A DNA stretch of 64,000 bases from Aristolochia californica (lineage: Eukaryota; Streptophyta; Magnoliopsida; Piperales; Aristolochiaceae). The number at the start of each line of letters is the position of its first letter. Positions within the stretch are counted from its first letter, which is position 1. Shown in pieces: positions 22,201-34,264 of the stretch. The notes under the pieces were generated by a model. It did not search any database, had not been told where the DNA came from, and saw nothing but the letters and a program-made list of their open reading frames with translations. The stretch is taken from contig JARWKL010000008.1 in assembly GCA_029961685.1 (NCBI GenBank), positions 4,528,501-4,592,500 on the forward strand. The letters are read 5' to 3'. The translations under genes and the position numbers were made by a program.

Positions 22201-25200
22201 GATTTCTTGCAATAGTTGTGCTGCTTCCAATATTCAACAAAGACCAGTCTTTAGAATCTTCACTTATACTGGAAGTAATACTTCAACTTTGAACTGCAAC
22301 ATATCAATTGATCCTTGTTAGATTTAGGATCCCATGATAATTAATGTTAGTCGAGTAGTACAGGTAAAGAGGAAGCCGAAGAGGGAGAAGAGGAGAGAAG
22401 AGAGAAGAGAGAAGAAGAAGAGAAAGAGCAGGAGAAAGAGGGACAGCTGTTTAGAGAGAGTTTGAGAAAGTGGGAAGGAGGATTAGGGTAGTGAGGGACG
22501 TGCCTAATCCTTCCCCTTATCATCTATTTATAATAGTAAAAGTGTCACAATTACATCAATGCCTTTCACCCTAAGAAGGGTGGAAAAAGGGATAAGAAAG
22601 GCAGAGATTTTACATCAATACCACTATATGTAAATTACATCTTCCAACCCTCTTCTTCAAGCTGAGAGAAAACATCATATATACCTAGTTTGGTGCATAT
22701 AGCGGTCTAAATCTTGGATGTCACCGACTTTGTAAGAATATTTTCTACTTGCCTCTGAGATGATACATGTCTAAGAGATAGAATGCCTGTTTGTAATTTT
22801 TCATGTATGTAATGGCAGTCTACCTCAATATGTTTTGTTCTCTCGTGGAAGATTGGATTGGAAGCAATGTGGATGACAACTTGGTTGTCACAATGAAGTT
22901 CCCTAATTCAGTCAAGAGAGACTTGATCCATAGAAGCTCACTCACCGCATGGGCTATAACCCTATATTATGCCTCGACATTGGACCTTGCAACAACATTT
23001 TATTTTTTTACTCTTCAATATGACCAAGTTACCTCCAACTAAAGTGCAATAACCAAAAGTGGATTTCCAATTATCAGGTGATCTAGCCCAATCAACACCC
23101 ACAGAACCTTCAATGTTGAAGTGACCATGACATTTATATTAGAGTCCATTGCTTGGAGTTCTTTTTAAATATTTGGGAATCTTCTCTAAAGCTTATCAAT
23201 GAGTAAGTTGCGATTTATGCATGTACTGACTAACCACATTTACTACAGGTGATATCTTTTGTCTGGTCACAGTGAGATAAATAAGTTTTTCTACCAATCT
23301 TTGATATTTACCCACATCAACATCTTCATCGAAGTTTGCGCATAACTTTGTATTAGCATCCATAGGGGTGTCGGCCAGTCGACATCCCATCATTCCTGTA
23401 TCCTCAAGTAGATCAAGAACGCATTTCCTCTAAGATAGGACAATGTCATGCTTAGACTGGAAGACTTCAATGCCCAAAAAATATTTAAGAAGTCCCAGGT
23501 CTTTTGTTTTGAATTCATTGCATATCTTTTGTTTGACTTCCTTTATGCTATTTGTATCACTACCAGTCAAAACAATATTTTCCACATAAATTGCCAGTAC
23601 TACGATTCCCTTTGAAGTATTCTTTACAAATATAAAATGATCTACTGAACACCTGTTAAACCCAAATCAAAGCATCACTTGGCTAAATTTGTCAACCAAG
23701 CACGAGGAGATTGTTTTAAACCATATAAATATTTTTTCAATATGCATACCGACTCCGCCTCAACCACAAATCCAAGTGGTTGATGCATATAGATCTCCTC
23801 CTTAATGTTACCATTTAGGAAATCATTTTTCACATCATATTGATATACTGACCAAGAAGAATTTGCAGCAAGTGATAACAAAATACGTACCGAATTTAAC
23901 TTGGCCACAAGGGAGAAAGTCTCTTTGTAGTCAATTCCATAACACTGTGTGTACCTCTTCACTACTAGACGGGTTTTGAGATGGACCATAAAACCACTCG
24001 GATTATGCTTCACAGCAAAGATCCATTTACAACCCACGGGTTTCTTACTGGGAGGTAGTGGAACCAAAATTGAAGTCTGATTCTCATATAAAGCAGTTAT
24101 TTCCTCTTCCATCGTTGCCTTCCATCCTGGATGTTTCAGGGCCTCCTGATATGACTGAAGAATTGACATAGAAGAAATAGATGCAAGAAAATGGCAATAG
24201 TAAGGAGACAAACGATGATGAGAAATAAAATTAGATATAGAGTGAGAGGTAGATGGCCTAGTACAAGTCTAAGGTTCCTTACTGAAAGCAATAGGCTTAG
24301 TATCAAAAGGTGGACCAAAAACAGGAGGCGAAGAAGGACTTACCTCAGAAGGATCCGTAGACTCCACAATTGTAGTGTCGGCCGATGCTTAAGGGGGTTG
24401 TAGAGAAATATCCGCATCAATGGGCACACCAGGCTTTAGGACTACAAGAACTGAAGAAACTTGGAAGAACATCCTTGGAGGAGTAAAAAGATTTATCTTC
24501 AAAGAAAGTCACATCCTTGGAGACAAATAATTTACAAAGAGAGGGGTTATAGCAAACATATCCTTTTTGGGTGCGAGAGTAGCCAAAAAAGATACACTTA
24601 ATAGCCCTCGGATCTAACTTACTTTTTATGTGGAGATGTGACATGTACGAAACATGTACAACCAAACACCTTCAAGGGAAGTGAAAACAGGTCATCACCC
24701 GGGAAAAACAAGGAATATGGAGACTTATTATTAAGTACTGAGGATGACAGCCTATTAACGAGAAAATAGGTTGTGAGAATGACATTGGCTAATAAAAGTA
24801 GAGCACATTCATAGAGTTAAGAAGGCCACGAGCCACTTCAAGAAGATGTCGGTTCTTTCTTTCAGCTACTCCATTTTGTTGAGGGGTGTAAGTACATGAG
24901 GTTTGATGAATAATGTCATTATCTATACAGAAGGTTTGAAAGTCCCCTGAGATATATTCTTTGGCATTATCAGAGGGAAGTACTTGTAATTTGTGACTAA
25001 ATTGGTTTAAAACCATGACATAAAATGTTTTAAAAATGGAAAGAATTTCAGATTTATCCTTGAGTAAAAATAGCCATGTTACTCTAGTGAAATCATCAAC
25101 AAACATAATAAAGTATGAAATATTCGAAATACACAAGGGTCTCCATACCATCAGAGTGGACCAAGGAAAAAGGAGCAACACCTTTAGGTTCTGCTTGAGA

Positions 25201-28200
25201 AGAGTATATAGTTCTCGGTGTTTGCTCCATTGACACATCTCACAATTTAAATGGGAAAAATACGTGCTTGAGTGATGACATTGATTGATGCCCTATTTTG
25301 TTGTGCCATTGTTGTGCCTCTGTCTGAGAAATAGAAGCTGCAATCACTTGGGCAAATTTAAATAATAGAAACTCCCTTTTTCATGGCCTCCACCAATCAC
25401 CTGTTTTCGTCACCAGATCGTGAAAAACACAATAAGGGGAAAAGGTAATGGAACAATTAAGCTTCCTGGTTAACTGACTTACAGACAATAAATTCAAAGG
25501 AAACTGAGAAACAAAGAGAACATAATTAAGTTGAAGTGTAGCAGTAGCTGAGGTGGACCCCATCCCACAGACCTTGGTTTGGGATCCATCTACTATGGTA
25601 ACAAGCTTATCATGTAGACATAGAGACTAAGAATGCAAAAGACTTACATTACTCGTGAGATGCTCGGAGGCCTCAGAGTCAGTTATCCAAGACAAGGAAG
25701 AGGAAGTGGCAGAAATCATACCTGAGATAGTAGTAGTAGCAGCAATAGTGGAGGAAGATGTGGATGGGGGTACCATCAAAGTTTTCAACCTCTGCAATAG
25801 TTCAAAGTCATCATTTGATACTATTATCTTCCCTTTTTGTGATTCGGTTTTCTCTTCATTCTTTTCAGTATTAATGACTGAGGCTTGATTGGCAATAGCC
25901 CAATTTGGCTTGCTATGAAGTTTTCAACAAGAATCAACTAGATGATTTAAACCTTCAGAGTAAGTGCATACTCGGTTATCAGTCCTCGAGGAGCTGGAAC
26001 TAGCTCTACCACTTCTCCCTTTTCTACCTCTAGAATTCTTACCATGATCTTTGTTGGTTGAATTTGTACCCCTATTACCAAAGTACTTGGTTGAAGAAAT
26101 ATCAACATGAGGTGTGGAAGAGGGGTCTGGAATCCGAAGCAATGTGGCACTAATATCATCAAAGGATGGAAGTGATATAGAACTGAGAAGCTATGATTTA
26201 GACCTCTAGGTACGGTATAATATTAGAAAAACAAATGGCAGTTGCTAAAGCTTCCCGCTACTTTTCTTGAACTGAGATATCGTTTATTGAAAATGATGTA
26301 TATATTAACAGAGAGAGAACAAAACAGAAATCTAGGGAGCAAAACCCTAACAACAAGAAATTAGAGGGTTGCTCCTTGCTTGGCAAGTACATCAGTTGCC
26401 GAATTTGCAGACTTTGGAATGTGAGACCAAGTACAAGAAAATTGAGAGGCAATATCAAGAATCTCCATAAAAGTGTCCCAATGGCGCCATGGGGGGGAGG
26501 GGTGGATGCACTATCGCACCATCCAATTACCACCTTCGAGTTTCCTTCAATGTGAAGAAGGGCCTCCACAGTTGTCTCTAAAAATACGGAGCCCAGTAGA
26601 GTAAGGTTGAACAATTTTCCACTCCCGAATAAACCCTCTAACTTGGGCCAAATACTCGAGCAAATTATCTTCATGTTTTGTATTAAACATTGTCTGGAAG
26701 ACATCATGCAACTTTTGCAAGTTCCCGGTATTATAGTATAATTTGGCATAAATGTTCCATGTTTGTTTCGCCGTTTCAAGATGGACAATATTATTTGCCA
26801 CACGTTCTTCCATACTATTTATTAACCAACCGATAATGAGAGTGTCATCTTTCATCCATTTAGTGTAAGAACTATCTTCCTCATCTATGGGTGGAGCTGG
26901 TTTGGTCAAGTGTCCTAAGAGATCTCGGGTGATAAGGAACCTCTTAACCAATTGAGCCCAACTCAAATAGTTTGATAACCCTCTTAAGGGTATAGTAGTG
27001 ATCTAAACTAAGTCACTTTTACCAGCCATATTTACATAATCCTCAGCCATAAAACGTATCAAGTAATCACTAACCAAATTGTGACAAATAATCTATGCAT
27101 GCAAAGAATCAACCGAGAGAGAGAGAGGGAAGTCAACCAGTAATTTTTAGCTCATTCATGCACATAAACAAGGAGTAAATCACTCCATGTGCTAGCCCAT
27201 GTCATCTAGGATAAATCTCATATCTTCCTTAATCAAGAAAGAATCTCAAAATCAAATCAAATCTCAAAGGATCTTGCTCAAAATCAGAATATTCCAAAGA
27301 AGGAAACTTTCCTTCTTGACCATATACACCACTTGTATTAGAATATCACAACCTTTGACTTCCTTTTTAGCTTGAATATTTTAGTTAGGAAATCCCAAAG
27401 TATAATCCAGCATAGAGAGACTAAAATGTTACCGAATCCATCAACTTCTTTCCAAATTTTTTTTTTCCTTGCGACAATTAAGAGGCAGCCATCTATGAAG
27501 TCAATGGAGAGCAAACCAGAAAACCAGCAACATACAGCAGCCTTTTAGGAAGTTCAACGATTTCAAACATGATTTTGATCATACTATTCCATGGTTACAG
27601 CAGAAAACCAATAAAGCTTGATCCAAAAACTAATTTTTCAAGGATTCAAACCAGCAACAAGGTATAAACTGCTCCTTTATCGAACTCGCATGAGTTTGAG
27701 AAGATCGAATTCAGAAATCTCATGCAAATACATAAGACATAGCAGCACTTAATCTTTTATCTAAATAGGACGAATATGCTCATTCATCAATCTTCTTCTT
27801 GAGATCAATGATCAGTTACCATCTCAACAAAAGAGGAAAAAAAAAAGAACTTATCTTATTTTTAGTATCCTTGAGTTTCATCCATGCAAAACATATGTGA
27901 TCCACGACATGTGATTTTCTTCATTGCATGTTTTTTCTATGTTATTATCTCTATGGCGTTTAATATCTATTTTTTTTCCTTCCATGCATCTTAAATGTTT
28001 CTTTCTGGTTGATCAGAAGAGTCTTGTGCGTGTAGATTACCATTCCATGAATCAGCTTTAGTTTTTAAATAAATTTTTAGATAGTATTCGATAGAATAGG
28101 AATTGATGCCCTTTCCTCTTGTCCAGTCTGTCATCTTCATGAAATAAAATAGAAGAAAAATACTGATGTATTTAACAAAGTTTCAGCTTCTATGGAACAG

Positions 28201-28632
28201 TACATAATACAATTCTTGTGTTGGAAGAAAATTTCTCAGAATTCCATCACCACAGAACTTTGGAATTTGGAGATCCCTTGGGCGCTACACAGTGCCAGGA
28301 AATCTACTGTCACAGACTCTAAATTGGTCTTTTCCTTTTTCACCCAGTGTTTTTTTTGCTTACTGCAATGACTCCGTGGGTTCTTTCTTTCTGTAGTCCG
28401 AATCTAGCTTTAGTTAGCATTCATTTTGGAAGGTGAGTGAGGATTTTCTAATTGTAAGTCGACCTACTTTGTACTGATTCAGGTACTGGGGAATGCCAAA
28501 GGCGCTGTTGCTGTTGTTGTCTCAATTTTAATATTCAGGAATCCAGTGTCTGTGACGGGGATGCTTGGTTATGCTCTTACAGTTTTTGGAGTGTTTCTCT
28601 ATAGTGAAGCAAAGAAACGAAGCAAGTCATAG
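18828..28632 (+). CDS. Nucleotide-sugar transporter / triose-phosphate translocator family protein, 4 exons
   Basis: Coding exons 18828-19268, 20527-20630, 20770-20998 and 28483-28632 join in frame to 307 codons plus stop; all introns are GT..AG. The protein is a multi-span membrane transporter of the TPT/NST family (usually about ten helices). Hallmarks include [49 protein letters not shown] in exon 1, [18 protein letters not shown] in exon 2, [20 protein letters not shown] in exon 3 and [14 protein letters not shown] at the end. Length and text closely resemble, from memory, the Arabidopsis At3g11320/At5g05820/At5g04160 group, which includes Golgi UDP-uronic-acid transporters. Such proteins exchange nucleotide sugars for nucleoside monophosphates to feed cell-wall polysaccharide synthesis; exact substrate here is inference. 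The start at 18828 follows a 5' UTR-like CT tract and begins MKGSSRLF as in the family. Intron 3 is 7484 bp and contains antisense Copia E. No coding damage is seen. Confidence 0.93.
19269..20526 (+). other. Intron 1 of the transporter gene
   Basis: 1258 bp, GT..AG, T-rich. No inserted element or conserved motif recognised. Confidence 0.85.
20527..20630 (+). CDS. Transporter exon 2
   Basis: 104 bases after acceptor ATAG, encoding [20 protein letters not shown] and on to SSEG. The last codon is split two plus one with exon 3. Donor is GTAATA. Confidence 0.92.
20631..20769 (+). other. Intron 2 of the transporter gene
   Basis: 139 bp, GT..AG, T-rich, unremarkable. Confidence 0.9.
20770..20998 (+). 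CDS. Transporter exon 3
   Basis: 229 bases after acceptor GGACAG, encoding [20 protein letters not shown] through SALTLQ. Donor is GTATGC. Retaining intron 3 would add 36 codons and stop at 21107-21109, removing the last two helices. Confidence 0.93.
22316..22650 (-). repeat. 3' LTR of Copia E
   Basis: On the plus strand it begins TGTTAGATTTAGGATCC, continues with a long AG-rich tract, and ends near CTTCCAAC just before a purine-tract-like sequence (reverse complement of CTGAGAG). The same family occurs at 34265-34587. Confidence 0.75.
22660..23420 (-). pseudogene. RNase H region of Copia E
   Basis: Includes the RT-to-RNase H linker [18 protein letters not shown] and [18 protein letters not shown] (23196-23393) plus degraded RNase H downstream. 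Several stops. A shorter homologue lies at 50777-50968. Confidence 0.75.
23440..24215 (-). pseudogene. Reverse transcriptase of Copia E (YVDD changed to YVEN)
   Basis: A 178-codon frame (23675-24211) contains [60 protein letters not shown] and [11 protein letters not shown]: clear Copia RT fingers and palm. The catalytic box, which should read YVDD, reads YVEN at 23577-23588 ([10 protein letters not shown]). That removes both metal-binding Asp residues. A frameshift separates the two parts. Confidence 0.85.
24400..25245 (-). pseudogene. Integrase of Copia E
   Basis: The 149-codon frame 24789-25238 has [40 protein letters not shown] and [20 protein letters not shown], holding the core Asp, second Asp and Glu of the DDE catalytic site. 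The downstream frame 24417-24665 carries the [16 protein letters not shown] connection. This is the best preserved domain of E. Confidence 0.85.
25260..25700 (-). pseudogene. Protease and GAG-pre-integrase of Copia E
   Basis: The protease site region reads [13 protein letters not shown] near 25650-25690, with Glu in place of the active-site Gly. It is followed by [20 protein letters not shown], the standard segment before integrase. Stops lie between them. Confidence 0.72.
25900..27000 (-). pseudogene. gag of Copia E with inserted foreign segment
   Basis: The N-terminal gag (26594-26966) contains [20 protein letters not shown] and [20 protein letters not shown]. After an insertion (26282-26593) gag resumes and ends in a Gly/Ser/Arg-rich stretch and zinc knuckle [14 protein letters not shown] (25924-25975), where the second Cys of Cys-X2-Cys has become Ser. 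Element C has the intact version CTHCGQLNHLVDTC. Confidence 0.8.
26282..26593 (-). pseudogene. RNase H (LINE-type) 3' fragment inserted in Copia gag
   Basis: Comparison with the uninterrupted gag of element C defines an insertion of about 312 bp in the same sense as gag. Across frames it encodes [33 protein letters not shown] and [18 protein letters not shown], the C-terminal half of plant type-I RNase H as found at the end of L1-like ORF2. This is followed by a 3' UTR-like tail ending TTTTCAATAAAC. No poly(A) and no clear target duplication were seen. Confidence 0.75.
27000..27900 (-). other. Probable leader of Copia E / intron sequence
   Basis: AT-rich and non-coding. Parts resemble the leader of Copia C on the opposite strand by composition and short matches. 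The transition back to the original intron is not defined. Confidence 0.4.
28483..28632 (+). CDS. Transporter exon 4
   Basis: 150 bases after acceptor TTCAG, encoding [20 protein letters not shown] through the C-terminus KKRSKS and TAG. This exon is easily missed because it lies 7.5 kb from exon 3 beyond a retrotransposon. Confidence 0.93.
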   Translation, partial: VLGNAKGAVAVVVSILIFRNPVSVTGMLGYALTVFGVFLYSEAKKRSKS

Positions 28633-28846
28633 ATCTCAATTTTTAGCTATTATAGATACACCACTTAAAAGTTTGGTCCATTTTGGAGATTTGAGAAAGC
28701 AGAGAACATTCAGGTACTCATATGAAAGAGACTGAAACTTGGAAGTGAGATGCATCAAAAGAAGTATATGTGCCCTATTCTTTTGCTGGAAACCAGAAAC
28801 GGGGTTACCACTTGTATCAACAGCAACAGGTTAGTTAGGAAATTTG

Positions 28847-28852
28847 AATAAA
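28847..28852 (+). terminator. Candidate polyadenylation signal of the transporter gene
   Basis: AATAAA lies 215 bp after the stop codon in T-rich DNA, a plausible 3' UTR length. Other T-rich signals up to about 29150 are possible. Confidence 0.45.
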
Positions 28853-29585
28853 AACTGATTGATGCCTTGGCAATTTTTATTTCTATCCATATTTTGGAGC
28901 ATTCTTCTCAGCTTTTTGGGTCAAGGTAATGGAGGAATGCTGGCAATTCTTTAGTGTGTTTAATCTACTCGATCAGTCTTGTTTAACCTTTTGGATAATC
29001 ATGACATTTGATTAATTTTAATTGAAGGTGCTCCTCATATATTGTGTTTCTTCTTTTCTTTTCCAGATGAGAAACAAGTAAAAATTGTCAAATTACTTGG
29101 TGTATTTTTTTTTTCTTGTTCTGTAAAATGCTTCATGACATGAATATTAGAATCGGTTCCTCTTGCCAGCATTATACTGTTTTGTGCTTCATTCATGTAT
29201 TTTGCAGTCAACTATGAACAATGCCTCTATCCCCTCTACTTCAATTATTTATACGAAATTATCAGCTCAGTTGTTGTTTTTTTTTTTTTTTTTTTTCGTT
29301 TAAAGTCAGCATATCGTTGCTTTGATTAGGCTTAGTTTCTGAATTGTTATATTAATGTCTTTCCTTGCCATCGCGAATGTGCCACATGCACAACGTCGGT
29401 GGAATACGTGCGTTTTTTGCAAAGGTTGGGCAGAAAATTTATCTTTTTGGGATTGACAAGTTCTTCTAAACCGAACCATTAATTCAGGATAAAGGACACT
29501 AATTTTTAGAAATGCCTAAGATGTAAACTTTCTTGTGGAGTAGACTAACTAGTTGAATCAGGTTCAATGAGGCCTAGTCTCTTTG
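28853..29585. other. Spacer after the transporter gene
   Basis: AT-rich, with a T run at about 29275-29296. No gene seen. Confidence 0.4.
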
Positions 29586-31524
29586 TGTTGGTTTCAACAA
29601 TTTTGATGATCACAAATACTTTAAAGTTACTAATATGTGTACTAAAGTATGCTAGATTAGGGCAAAAAACATTTCTGGCAACAAATTGTTCCATTGATCT
29701 TAGATCGACCCATGCAAAAAGGGAAGAAATTAGCTCATGCTAGAAAGCATGAAGTATTGAGAGTGATAACTCTTTGTTCAGAATCATTCGTTGCAATATC
29801 CAAATGACCAACCAAATGAAGGCAGAAAATGAAGAAGAAAACAAGGTAAAAAAATATAAAAACCGTTTGATCGCTTGACAGTCAATTGAATGATTGTAGA
29901 TCAATATAAAAATCATATTGATCTCCATTATTTTGATGATAACATAATGGGTAATTTGAAATTATGCTAATAGTAGTGTTAATAGTGTATTTTACACATA
30001 TGTCTTTCAATACAAATTTATGAGGTCTATGGCAAAAGCTCAAGAAAAAAGTATGATCAATCAAGTTGCCAACTCAAGATTTGAAGCAAAAACTCTTCGA
30101 AAATATTATTGTGAAGAAGATCATATATAAAGAGGAAGCATAAAAATCTCATGAACTCTTGCTATATAACAGAACAACCAACTAATTTCCAATTCTTAAG
30201 TACATGAATGTTATGGAGCAATAGGGCATTCATATTTTCAAAATCATATTGGAAACCAGCATATGCATGTTATAGAAAGGTTTTGGAATGTAACATAAGT
30301 TTTCACCAAATATAAACTTCACTTGAAATTCAAATCTCATATTTTTATATCATGCCAACCTTTAGATTAAAGAAAAATCATTAGGATATGCAATGTTTTC
30401 TAAAAATATGTTTCTACAATGTATATAAATATTTTAGAAAGTTTAGATCCCTTGAAAATACCCTAACTCAAGCTTAGAACTTAATAGAATACATTGTAAA
30501 GCACCATGTTTGATCAACCTTTGTCGGCTTGATCAATCATACAAAATTGTAAAACATGATCCATCAATGTTAAAAAATTATAAAGCATGATGGATCATAC
30601 TACAATATGGATCCATCATCCAAAATGTTGCAAGACAAAATTGTAAAGTATGATAGATCAATCGATGAGGCATGATCGATCAACCTGTTTTGCAAACACT
30701 TTCTAGTAGTTGATTGATGCTCTCACGAATCATTAGGTTTAAGGATCTAAAAAACTATAGCTATTATGCATGATTTATTGATCACATATTTTTATTGATC
30801 GATCACCTTTTACAATCTTTTTAAAAACTGTAAAAATTGACTATTTTGGCTAGGGATCATTTATATAAGCTCCCAAACTCGTAGTGGAGCATGGATTGAG
30901 CATACATTGGTATACCAAACCTTTGAGGAAATATTTTTGTGCTTCAAATTCCATATTTACCCTTTTCATGAGGAAAAACCCAAAAATTGTATACCTTCTT
31001 AATCCTTTGCAAATTTCTAAGTATTCATAGTTCCAACAAGCTCCACATTTTATTTCATATTTTTAATTATTTAGAAGTTTGGATCTCACTAGGAGAAAAA
31101 CTCTCTCTCCAAAAGTAAGTTATAAATTTTATTTTTATTTTTTATATTTCCACTTTCTTTGCTATAGGTTTTCTAGTTTCTTAAGAGCTAAAGAACTGGC
31201 ATTCTAGAGCCTTGAATCTAGAAAGGGACTGCCCACTTGAGCGGAGATCTAGTTTATATGTGAATCTCTTGGGGAGAGATTGGGATAATAAATTGGGTAT
31301 TACACTTGGTTTAAAGAAAGCTGAAATCTATTAGTAATTTTGCTACTAGAGCATGATAATAAAAAAAATTCCCCATAAGGGTTCTTGGGTAGTGATTGCC
31401 ACTAGGGCAACATAGAAAAAAAAAATCTTGGCCTCTTTGTAGTTGTGTGTTTGTGCCTTGTATTTTGCCAATCTTATTTTGTATCTTAATTCATCCCCCT
31501 CTTGAGACGCCACCTGGGGCAACA
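29586..31524 (+). repeat. SIRE-like long LTR 1 (GATCGATC family)
   Basis: Begins TGTTGGTTTCAACAATTTTG followed by ATGATCACAAA, as long Copia SIRE/Maximus-type LTRs do. It ends CCCCTCTTGAGACGCCACC..GGGGCAACA. Around 30510-30800 it carries many TGATCGATCA-like repeats. A second start-like text (ATTTTGATGATAACATAATG at 29932) suggests a nested or duplicated segment. No coding sequence. Confidence 0.6.
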
Positions 31525-31559
31525 CACATTTTTGCTTGGAATTGTTCACTCAGGTGATT

Positions 31560-33270
31560 AAACATTTAAATATGAATAGATTTGAAAAGGAGAAGAGAAT
31601 AATGAAGGTTAACTGATTGGACTGACTCGCATGATTGATGCGAGAGATAAAAGTCACGAGAAGCTTTAGTATATTGAACCATCCAAAGGACCAGAACAAA
31701 AGCCAAACAACCAAAAAATAAAAAAAGAGGTGGTTGATGAAGATTGTTCAATCAGTGATCACCCGTTCAAACAACCTGCTCCAGAAAAGATGAAGAATGA
31801 GAATGTAGGGTTCGATAATGGCCAAGATAGGTCTCCAAAATCAGTAAGCGACCTATTTAAGTGAGTAGGAGCCGATCGTGAAAATTTGAAATTATCTTAT
31901 TGAGAATTTTAGTCAAGATTTTACCAAGTTTTATAAGAGGACAAAATATCCCTTTTTGAGTTTAACGACTTAAATTTTTGAACATTGAGAACTCGTTTAT
32001 TTAAGAGGCTTTTACCCAAATAAAAAAACTCCCTTGATTCCCTAGGAAAAATTGATGACTTCTAGGTGCCCTTACACTTTGAAATGAAATTGGGGATTGG
32101 ATTCGGGCATTTTAAATTCTTCTTGTAAAGAGCTAATTACTTCTTGTGCCTTTATTTTGAATTGTTTATTTGCTTGGTATCTTTTGTGCTAGAATCATCA
32201 TTCCAATATTTTGAAATCATCTTATATATGCTAGCTTAAAATTTGCAAGGAAATTGAAGGAGCTTTTGCATAGAAATTTGAATTTGGAGGTAAAGTTACA
32301 AAAATTGAAGTATTTACAAGCATTTACTTTAAAATTTATTGATCATACTTGGTTGAGTACAATAAACTTATGTCATTGCACTTTGAAATCATTCATTAAA
32401 GTTCAAATTACTACTTTTAGGCATAATTTCTAAATAATTCAACTCAAGTCAAAAAGTACATTATCCGAATGGCTTGGCAACATTTATTTGAACAATTAAG
32501 AGGGAGAAAGCTCTTGGAAAGAAATTGTCTAGGCCAGTATTTGACCAACCAAAGAACGACCCAACACAACAAGAGATACTTAGGCCATTTATTCAAACGA
32601 TGTCAACCCTAATGTTATAATGACCAAGAGAGAGAGAGAGAAAGCACTCTATTAAGATCCATTCACCCAGTTGCTCAAACAACCAACCATAAAAGGCTAG
32701 AAGAGAAGTGAAGAAAACAAGTTATGACCATGAAGACCATTCAATCAAAAATATCATCTAAACAAACAAGAGAGAGAAGAGGCTCTCTATGAATTATCTA
32801 GCCTACTATCTACAAAGTCTGAAGAATAGGAAAAAGGTGTTGTATGAAGACCATGCAAAAGATCCGCATGTGTTTGAACTAGTAGTTCCAAAAAAGTTAC
32901 ATGTGAAGATTCAAAGTTTCAATCCAGTCAATGTTGGTTTCCAAAATCATAAGTGACTTACTATTGTGATCAACAATTCAAAATAATAAATTTGGTTATT
33001 TTTTTAGATTTTTTTGCTATGATTTAATTGATTTTTGCTGAAGGGCAAAGTCATTTTCTCAGTAAAATGGCTAGAAAATGACTACTTGTTTGAATGTTTA
33101 ATCGAGTTCTATTTAATTGAATTTCCGCCCCATACTATTCATCAAATATTGCTATAGTAAACTAATGTGATTTTAAGCATTCTCATGCCTTCCAAACAAT
33201 TTGTGAGTCTTAAATCAAGAGAAAGAAGCCAAAACAAGAAGTTCTTGAAAATACAAAGTAAATTGTATTG
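31560..33270 (+). repeat. SIRE-like LTR 2 (TTCGAA family, decayed)
   Basis: Resembles the reverse complement of 40800-41639: the shared text GTCTCCAAAAT..GTGAC..ATTGTGATCAACAA, plus repeated TTCAAAC/TTCGAT-type words. Non-coding. Its exact ends were not found. Confidence 0.45.
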
Positions 33271-33274
33271 GCCC

Positions 33275-34250
33275 AAGTGACTTCTCAAGAGGGTGGTGAA
33301 TTGAGAATTTCAAGTTTAAAACTTAAGGTGTGCAAGAATTAAATCAAGTAAATATGCAAATAAAATAGGAAAAAATTCACACACTGCAAATTGAACACCA
33401 TTTTTTTTTGTTATCGATGTCCTCTTATCAGTACCCCCCTCCCTCTTCCCCCCTCCTATGAACCCGTGCTTGAGAAATTCCACTATTAATAGCTCTATTA
33501 GCATGGAATTACAAGAAAGAGATTTCAGTCTCCTTTGAAACACGTGTATGCCCAAATACAAGATTACAATTTAATTTCCTCAAGAGATTAGCTAGATTCT
33601 AGCTCTAACCAACCATTTCTATCTAGATTTATCAAGGTTCTAGATGAACCTATCAGAAAATGAAATATTACAAGAATGGTAAAAAAATTACACCCTTGTA
33701 ATTGGAGAGATACCCTTCTCCTTTGAGAGTTCCAAGCATCCAAGTATTGATGCACAATGGAGAACGTAGGAGCTTGACTAATGTATGCAAGGAGATGGAA
33801 AGGGAAATAAATACAAGAATGTTGTAAATTGTGGCTCTCTTTCTCAAAATTACACTTAAGAAGGATTTTCAAATAATTGAAAGTAAAAGCAAGTATGTAT
33901 GCCAATAACAGCTCATTAACTTCTTAATGGGAGGATTGGTGGGGTATTTATAAGTCCTTCAAGCCAAACTAGCAATTTGTTGCCCATTCGCAAAAAGTTG
34001 AGTTTACATTGATCAATCAGTGTAAAATGACCGATCGATCAATCGTGTATAACAACTATTTTTCTGTCAAAATGTGACTTATTGATTGATGGTTTGATCG
34101 ATTTTTCTTTATTTTTTGTAAAAAAATAGAGGAAAAAAGCTTATCTCTTATGAGCCAAAAAGACTCCTTGTTCAGTAACACACTTTTATCGAAAGAACTT
34201 GATGAAGAGCTTGGTTAATCCATCAGCATAATTTTGGGATTCTAAAGCTA
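33275..34250 (-). repeat. SIRE-like LTR fragment (GATCGATC family)
   Basis: Starts on the plus strand with CTTCTCAAGAGGGTGGTGAA, the reverse of the LTR end CTCTTGAGAAGCC. It matches parts of 38404-39000 and has GATCGATC-type repeats at 34005-34110. Confidence 0.55.
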
Positions 34251-34264
34251 ATGCTCTAATACTA

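Larger units (their letters stand above)
22316..27900 (-). mobile_element. Antisense Copia-type retrotransposon E in intron 3
   Basis: Read on the minus strand, gag (about 27000-25900), protease/GAG-pre-integrase, integrase, RT and RNase H (to 22660) are followed by a 3' LTR at 22316-22650: the Copia order. Its gag and LTR are close to those of element C (44325-47115) and to the lone LTR at 34265-34587. Sequence at 27000-27900 resembles the long untranslated leader of C. No 5' LTR or primer site was found, so the upper boundary is approximate and the element is truncated. All frames are interrupted. Confidence 0.82.
20999..28482 (+). other. Intron 3 of the transporter gene (7.5 kb, TE-filled)
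   Basis: GTATGC at the 5' end and TTCAG at the 3' end. About 20999-22315 and 27900-28482 look like original intron. The middle is antisense Copia E. Confidence 0.88.
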
